NCBI RefSeq assembly: GCF_040807025.1
Contig: NC_090952.1
Location: forward strand, 14,505,068-14,569,067
Origin: Struthio camelus
Taxonomy: Eukaryota; Chordata; Aves; Struthioniformes; Struthionidae
DNA: 64,000 nt
Direction of reading: 5' to 3'
Shown here in pieces: positions 56,968-64,000 of the stretch (positions are counted from its first letter, which is position 1; each line of letters opens with the position of its first letter). The notes beneath the pieces were generated by a model. That model did not search any database. It was not told the origin of the DNA and saw only the letters and a list, made by a program, of their open reading frames with translations. The position numbers and the translations under genes were made by a program.

Positions 56968-59900
56968 GTGCAGTAATTCTGCATTTCAGTCATGTTCATC
57001 TATTCATGCCTTTTTAATGAAACAAGAAGTAATGCCATTGTGGCCAGTTTTCGTTAGGTATTAAAAGGCCACATCTATAGTATTAAAAAAAAAAAAGTTC
57101 AGGGGACCGCATTTGTCCTCTTTATTGACTTCTAGTGCCTTGCTGAAGCTCACTTGCTCGAAGTTCCATGGAAACAGATCTCTAAGTTGGAAGGTATGCT
57201 ACAGTAAGGTTGTGAAGTAGTAAAATAGGTTATATCGCATCGGCTTTAAACAGATGTCAGGTATTGACAAAAGGTAGCTGATGAACATGGAGGAATGAAA
57301 TAACAGAAGATAGAAGCAATCAACAGCTGAGAACGAGCATCTCAGAATAGTAGGAAAATGTCTTTGAAATTACTGACTAACACTTCCCAGGAAGAGACAA
57401 TCAGAATCACAAGAGACCGATTGTTCTTTTATGACATTATGATGATAGGCATCTTAAAACCTGAAGGAATTTGTCTTAATGAAGTAATCTGGCAATTCCA
57501 TGTACAGCAGCTTCCAAATGATATAAACACAAATTGTCTACTAATTCATATAAACTGAAATGTTTCTGTAATTAGTTGTAAAGGCTATTAATGGCTTTAG
57601 TTTTGTCACTGATGAAAGAGAGGAAAAAGATCAGTCAAGACTTGTAGGTCCATTTTGCCTAATCCCATTTTGTATTTTTCACAGCCAGAGGAAAAACAGC
57701 AGGACAGTGGTTACCTGAGGAGAGGGTATGAAACAAGATTGCTAGTAAGATAATTTCTCCCCTATTTTGTTATTGATTGGGCAAGCAGTAAATGAATCCG
57801 AGCCTCTGGGCTTAGCTGTTGGGGAAGATGACTTTATTATTAAAATGATAATACAGGAGTTTTGTAGAGAAGACAAGGGAAGAAAAATTAGAGGTCGTGC
57901 TCTGGATTTGGTACAATTGGGAGGCTGATGAAATGCCAAGGGGTTGTTGCTGTAGAAGCAGGCCAAAATATGATCCTGGCTATGAATGAAGTTGCTACTG
58001 GTGAACAGTTTTATGACCCAATAGTATGTTGATGGTGACACTGTGTAAACTGAAACAGCCAAGTTATAAACTGAAAAGAGTAAAGGCCTAAAGGCTTATT
58101 TTCTCTCCTTTGGTTTGCCCTGCAAGGCAGTGGAAGAGAATAGGAGGAAGACTCACTGAACGGGATCTTGAATGAATAACAGGAAAGGTGCGGGCAGACC
58201 CAGAGGCACAGCATTTTTCTCCTTTGTCTCTGGGGTCTATGATGATAGGCCAGCAATCTTAATTAGCCACTGCAATAAGGTGACGATCAAGTAACAGTTA
58301 TACCTATTAAAGTCAATGGCACTTTCATTTGTTACCTGAATAGGAGTAGAATAGAGCTATTGATACTCTGTGCATGAAATAGCTCTATTAAATCCCTGCA
58401 TTACTTGGATAATTGGCTGTTGCTGATGTGTTGACTTGATCTGAGCTTTGTTTGCTTTTCTGACAGCTTCACAAAGTGAAAATGAGTGATTAAAACATGT
58501 TATTCAGAGATACTATTTGAAGAGAAAAAGGTGATAGGCAGTATGTGCCCCTGGTGGTAACAAAATAGTCCATCAGAAAGGAGATCAAGAATTCTCTGAG
58601 GAAGGAACTGAGTGAGGATTTATGTTCAAATGAAAGTGATTTAGGGCATTAGGAAGACAAACAAGGAACTACAACTGAGGTATCTTTTTTCAAGGCTATT
58701 TTCAGTCTAAACGAAGTGAACAGTGTGGGAAATAGCATCCTTCCTGGTCTGTCCACTGGTAAAAGATATTTCCCAGCTCTCTTAGAGACTGCACAGGCTG
58801 TGCAAGCCCTTCAGGGCCCTCAACGATTAAAGATCTAAGAGACTAACCTGTTTTCCACAGAAATGAAAGCAAATTTCGTAGCGATTTCAATGGAAATAAA
58901 AAAGAGCCAGAGAAAACAAGTAGGAAAATGCTCAAACATTTCCACATCAGAGAATAGAAATTAGCCTGTTTTTTAGGATCTGAATCTATACATGCAAAAG
59001 AAAGTAAATATAGTGTTCTTCAATACCTAGTGAGGTGTATGTTAATAAAAATCTGAGATCTCTAAAAATGTTACTCTTAATTGGTCTAGGCCAAATTAGT
59101 CTCCATTAGGATTTTATCCAAGCAGAGTAAAAACAGCAGTGTTGTTTGTCAAAACATGGAACTTTGGTTCCAAATCATTATTCTTATTCTCTTGCAAAAT
59201 GAGTCTGTATCAGATGACAGTCTTAATGAAAAAATAGTAGATACCTTTTAAGTCTCCAGTGATTACATAGAAGACTATCAGATAGTTTTCTGGGAGATTT
59301 GCATTCTTAGTTACAGTTGTTTGCCATCTCCTAAAAGTGGTTGCTTCACCAGCTATTCTTGTGCAAAAAGAAAAGCTAACTTTATGTCAACTGGAAAACT
59401 GACCATTAAATTTCCTTTCTTTTCGGCCAGTACCGTCAAATAGAACAGATTCACAACCTAAGTACAGCTTATACGAGTTCCCTTTTATCCTTATTACATC
59501 ATAGATGTACATTTTAGATGCAGCTTAATGCCAAAACACTTTTTTCCTATCATGGTGTGAAAGTATGTCGTTAACATGTAATTATTCAATTTATTTCCAC
59601 TTTATTTTCCTTAACTATTGCATCAGCCTTCTAATCTTTAACTCAAGTGAAACAAACTAATTATATCTTCTTCAGAAGCAATGCTGAAAATTTTTTGTTC
59701 CCTTTGGTAGGCTGTGGGTGATGGATGCATGATTGATGCTTGAAGGTATTTTTTGTTAGAAGGTAGATTAATTTTTGTATTTTTGGTCACTTTCACTGTG
59801 AGCTTTGGTAATAGAGGTTAGTCATTAAAAGGTTTAAAACTTGTTAGGAATAAGAAATATAAAACCAAAATATTTATTTTCAGTAAACAGGGTTTGACTT

Positions 59901-62900
59901 CTGAACCACAGACTATAGTAATAATAACAAGTAAGACAATTTTATAAGCGTTATCTTTAGGAAATGTAATAAAATAGCTACAAGAAGAGACATGTTTGAA
60001 ATTTTCTTACTGATCATATTATGCAATATATGTTAGAGATTAGAAACAATCATATCTTGTTTCCTGTGGTAAAAACAGGCTAATAGCAATGGCTGTAATA
60101 TTAATAGCATTGTTGCAGTTAGCCTGTATTGCTGGAATTTAACATACACTAAAGAAAAATATACACATTTCTCTTTTTAGTGTGCTTATGTTTAGATTTT
60201 GCCATAAGAAGATTCTTTGCTTCTTATCCAGATTTGCATTGCAGATACTTTTGAGCATCATGAAGCTTGAGCTAGTACTTGATTTACCAGCAAAGTGCAT
60301 CCACATTTGAGATTCATTTGTTTTCAAGGGTAGTACAGGTTGATCTGTTTGATCTTAACCTGAAGGTTTGGTTCTGCTGTCATTCCTCTGGAGCAGGTAG
60401 GAGAGCAAGTTGGAAAAGAGTTACATGATGTGGGTGGTGGTCCCTTTGCCATGCTGATAACACCAAAATCTGTTTTATTGTTACAAGTCATGACTCAGTT
60501 TTCTGAGAATGTGGTTGAGACAGCAGCTTAGAAAAGAGAAAGATGGTTTTGTGATAAGACAACAAGTTCTGCTTGGTAGGAAGAACCTAGGAAACAAAGC
60601 AGTTGCCCTGAAGAAGTATGTTCTTTGTCCATGATGCTGAAGTCAGAATCAGAGCTGCAGCTGAAACTCTGGAAGCTCTGGAAGTCTGAAACTCTGGAAG
60701 CTTCCAGATATATGTGGAGTAGAAATAAGCAATCTTTCCCACCTCATTTCCCATCAGCTTTTGATTAAGCTATTTATCCGTTTTCTTTGAAACATGTCTT
60801 GCTGTGCTATTCCTGCTTTTACAAGGGGACACGTACTTACTCTAGAAGAATGCTTAGTGATTGCAGCAATTGTATTTTGCTGGCTGTAATTCCTAACCGG
60901 AGCACACGCAACTTAGCTTTACAGATTGCCTGGGTCTTGTAGACCTTCCAGACACATGCCAAAACATTTGTTACATTTCTGTGCGCCCTTTTGTCTTCCA
61001 TCATTCAGCTAAGCGTGGCCTTTCAACCACCATCCTAACAGAAGCAACAGGGCTTTATGGAACTAAGCATCCAACTCTTCTTGAACCACTGCTACTCCGC
61101 CTTCCTGGCGGTGGCATTCTTCCTAAATGCTAAGTGGCTTCTAAGTCGCACAGTAACTTAGGTAGTGCTATTTGAGCACATCTTCTCTTTAGACAGAGTT
61201 CACTATCCTTTTATGAAAGTTGCCCTGAGCTAATAGCCAGGAGGTCCTGCCATGCTGTCCAGTTAGTGCCTTCTCTGCTGCCTGGTGTTGTGTTAGCAGA
61301 GAGATGAGGGACAGAAAGGTCCCTGCTGGTCTTGTTCATTGGTCTTCAATGATACTATGGAGGAAAAATTTGCTCCAAAGCTGTCGTTTCCTCTTTATGT
61401 TCTAATTATATATTTTCCTTGTTAAGTTGCCTCATCTTGGGAGAAAAAAAAAAAAAAGCATTGACTAATTGCAGACTATATACAAATCATTTCTAAAAAT
61501 ATCTGCTCTGAAGAACGACCTTTCTGTTGAATGGATAATTACAGATAAAATGTGTGTTCTGGCAATTTTTTCAGAAGAAAAAACATTTTTTTGAATTGGA
61601 CTGTGACTATACTAAGTAGAAACAATCAGTTTGTATAGAGTCTAGAACATCCACAGGAAGCACGAAATCTTCAACAAGTATGTCAAGTTTAGAACACTCA
61701 GCTTGATTTCTTTGTCAGGTTCTTAATTTCTATGGCTGTCTTTGCTCTACCATTCCACTTTTCCCTCTTCTGTAAAAGAAATACATTCCAGAATCATTTC
61801 AACTTCACCTGCAAATGCATTGCCTTTATTTTCCCTTTTGTTCTTTTAGTTGTCTGGCAATCAGATTTTCAGTGACTTGCACTGCAGTTTCCTCTAAGTT
61901 TATTGCACTATTACATTGGGTCCAGCCTGGAGTAAAGGCTTATTATGTTTGGCATGGTAGAGTTACAGAGTAGTAGGTCTATCCTCGCTTCAAACCATTG
62001 ACAAGATGAGTAGGCAAAACGGTTTGAGAAAAAAGGTGTAAGGCACAGGCAATGTAAACCACATGATTTTGACATTTGTCAAATTTATGCCATAATGTGA
62101 GAAAAAAAAAAAAAGGAGTTTTGAATCTGAGACAAGTAAATTAAACAGAAAGAAAGTGGAAAAAAGAGGAGCTGCTAAAAGAGGGCAGATAATAGAAAAC
62201 CTATTTTTCACCTTCCACAGATGTAGAATATTAGAGATCTTTCATAGAGCAAAGCCTGCACGATGAGACTTTGAGGCTGGGTATGGTACCTTTAGAAATT
62301 ATTGAGTAGAGGCAGGATATTTCATCAAAAAAGACACCAGTGAAAAACAGCACATAACCTTAATGCTTTTGACATAGATGTCAACGTTCACTAACACATT
62401 ATTCAGTATTTTCAGAATAGAAGGACATAGGGACACAGAGCCAGTGGCAGGCTAATGTCCTTGTCTTACAGTTGGTAGCCGGTATCGAGGCTGATTTTGA
62501 GACACATAAGGTCAAAGTCCTAATGTGCTGTCAAGCTCCAGCTTCAGGTAATTATTGGCATTCAGTGCTTCAAAGATTACAGGACAGGCATGTTAAGTTG
62601 AACAGTCCAAAACTAAAGCAGCTCCTTTTGAGAACAATGTCACAGGTCACCCAAGAAACGCACAGGAAAATGAGGACTAAAATTCCCCTCCTATGACCAG
62701 TTCACTATGTAATTGTAACAGCTTCCATTCCCTTATATGCATATACACATATAAGGTATGTTGGACTTTTTGTGCATTTGAAATCCAATTAGAGCAGTAT
62801 AAGAAGTAAGAGCTCTCCAGCTCATAGGTGGTAGATAGCAATAGGCATGTACAAGATGCATGCTGTTAATCCATTGTCACAAAATAAACTGGGTTTATTT

Positions 62901-64000
62901 AAACTGTAATTTAAGCTGCATCTAGTTAAAACTTAAGGCTGTCATCAGGTACAGCTGATAGCTGATAGTAGAGTAGTCCTACATAACAGGTGGTAACAGT
63001 GACTGCAAAACTGTTCGGCCTTGTTGCTAAATGGTGCTCTGGATTTGAAGCCAACGAGTGTTGTAACAAATTAAGAAGCCTGTTAGATATTCAGCTCTTG
63101 AAGACCCAAATTCAAATATAATTAGTTAGGTCAGCAGCTCGTTTCTTAGGCTGAGTGACACGTTTTGAAATTTTCTCTGTACTCAGAGAAAGGGGAAAAA
63201 AAGCTGACTAAAGCATTCCTCTTGACCTATAATGCAGAGAGGTTCCAGGCACTAAAACTGCTGATCTGACAATCCAGTCTCTCTTCTACTGGATGGAGTG
63301 TTGGGCATGCGCAAGGCGGCAAAAAGCAGCAGTGTATTCATAACTATGAAGTGGAGAGGGTCTTAGTAGTTGACTACCATGCCAGGTGAAGCAAATGTCA
63401 TGTTATATTTTCCAGGGCAGTAGCAGCAAGGTGGACTTCCGGGTGATCCAAGCTTTGTCCAGCCTTTATGTCTGTGATTTGCATATCATCCTGAAAATGC
63501 TGCTGGGTTTTGGTCTCCACTAAGTAGAGTGAGCTAAAGCTTTTATTTTATTTATTTGTTTAAAGGAAGGGCATTACTTTTTACTGAAGATTCACAGAAG
63601 GGCTGGTTAACTGCTGAAAGTATCTTCTTTCTAATTTCCTAAGCTGTCAGGCTCTGGTATTTAGATATCCCTGGGATTCAGAAAGTCCCCTGGGTTAAAA
63701 GTGTTAGTCCTTATATTCATTACAACAGTTACCATGTATGGTAATCTTCCCCTAACACGCAATGATGACCAAACACACAGCTGTTGAGAGAGCACCTCAA
63801 AAATCACTAATTTTGTGTTTTATTCCACTTCTCTCTACTCTGCTTCCAAAGCCACTATTATTCTCAGCAAATTGATTTTCATATAAATGTGCCAAAACGA
63901 AGTAAGTAGCTGTTTCCTTATTATGTGCTTTATGTCTTCCCCGCAAATTTTATCATACTTCTGTTAGTTCAAGATTGGGCCTCAGGGAGGTGCTATGCCA

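Larger units (their letters stand above)
45431..64000. other. Upstream intergenic region without recognised genes
   Basis: About 18.5 kb of AT-rich DNA. Open frames are short, none shows a family motif I know, and no tRNA-like structure was noticed. The only dated feature is the CR1 tail near 56.9 kb. Small tandem duplications occur at 47031-47057 and 60661-60700. Remote regulatory elements could be present but cannot be read from sequence alone. Confidence 0.6.

Noticed and set aside
62472-62696. 74-codon plus-strand frame in the upstream region.
   Set aside because: No recognised motif, no evident splice or promoter context, and a length expected by chance in 18 kb.

Overview
The window is vertebrate nuclear DNA, almost certainly from a bird. 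The coding sequence is split into short GT-AG exons, and the dispersed repeats are nearly all CR1 LINEs. FMR1 has the avian-type CCT-rich 5'UTR in place of the mammalian CGG repeat. I cannot name the species.

Layout. The minus strand carries two tandem genes. FMR1 (FMRP, RNA-binding translational regulator) fills about 10,515-44,690. I could place 16 coding exons by reading them directly: 44360-44410, 36789-36841, 35646-35739, 34500-34571, 34100-34248, 32983-33076, 32776-32892, 27696-27866, 27527-27605, 25863-25972, 24421-24483, 22215-22301, 18016-18211, 16455-16634, 14408-14490 and 12302-12463. Joined, they give an open frame of 586 codons plus stop, with every junction in phase. The counterpart of human exon 11 was not found. 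The 3'UTR runs to an AATAAA at 10537-10542.

About 4 kb downstream, in the same orientation, four small phase-compatible exons (6245-6317, 5956-6033, 2320-2433, 683-820) encode what I read as the avian FMR1NB orthologue, ending in a P-type trefoil domain. Its last exon(s) lie beyond the left edge. The FMR1-FMR1NB order and orientation match the human X chromosome.

The FMR1 promoter sits in a CpG island (about 43.8-45.4 kb). It holds an E-box palindrome, a GTTTAC motif and an ETS/IRF-like start-site block that resemble the human promoter, plus a GGGTC pentanucleotide repeat and two CCAAT boxes. From about 45.4 to 64 kb I find no gene, only a CR1 tail at about 56.9 kb and simple repeats.

CR1 fragments lie at 1-345 (minus), 3070-4522 (plus, within FMR1NB), 15290-16175 (plus, FMR1 intron 15), 19121-20720 (minus, internally deleted, intron 13), 30280-31100 (plus, LINE endonuclease remnant, intron 7) and 56886-56967 (plus). 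No tRNA, rRNA or CRISPR array was seen.
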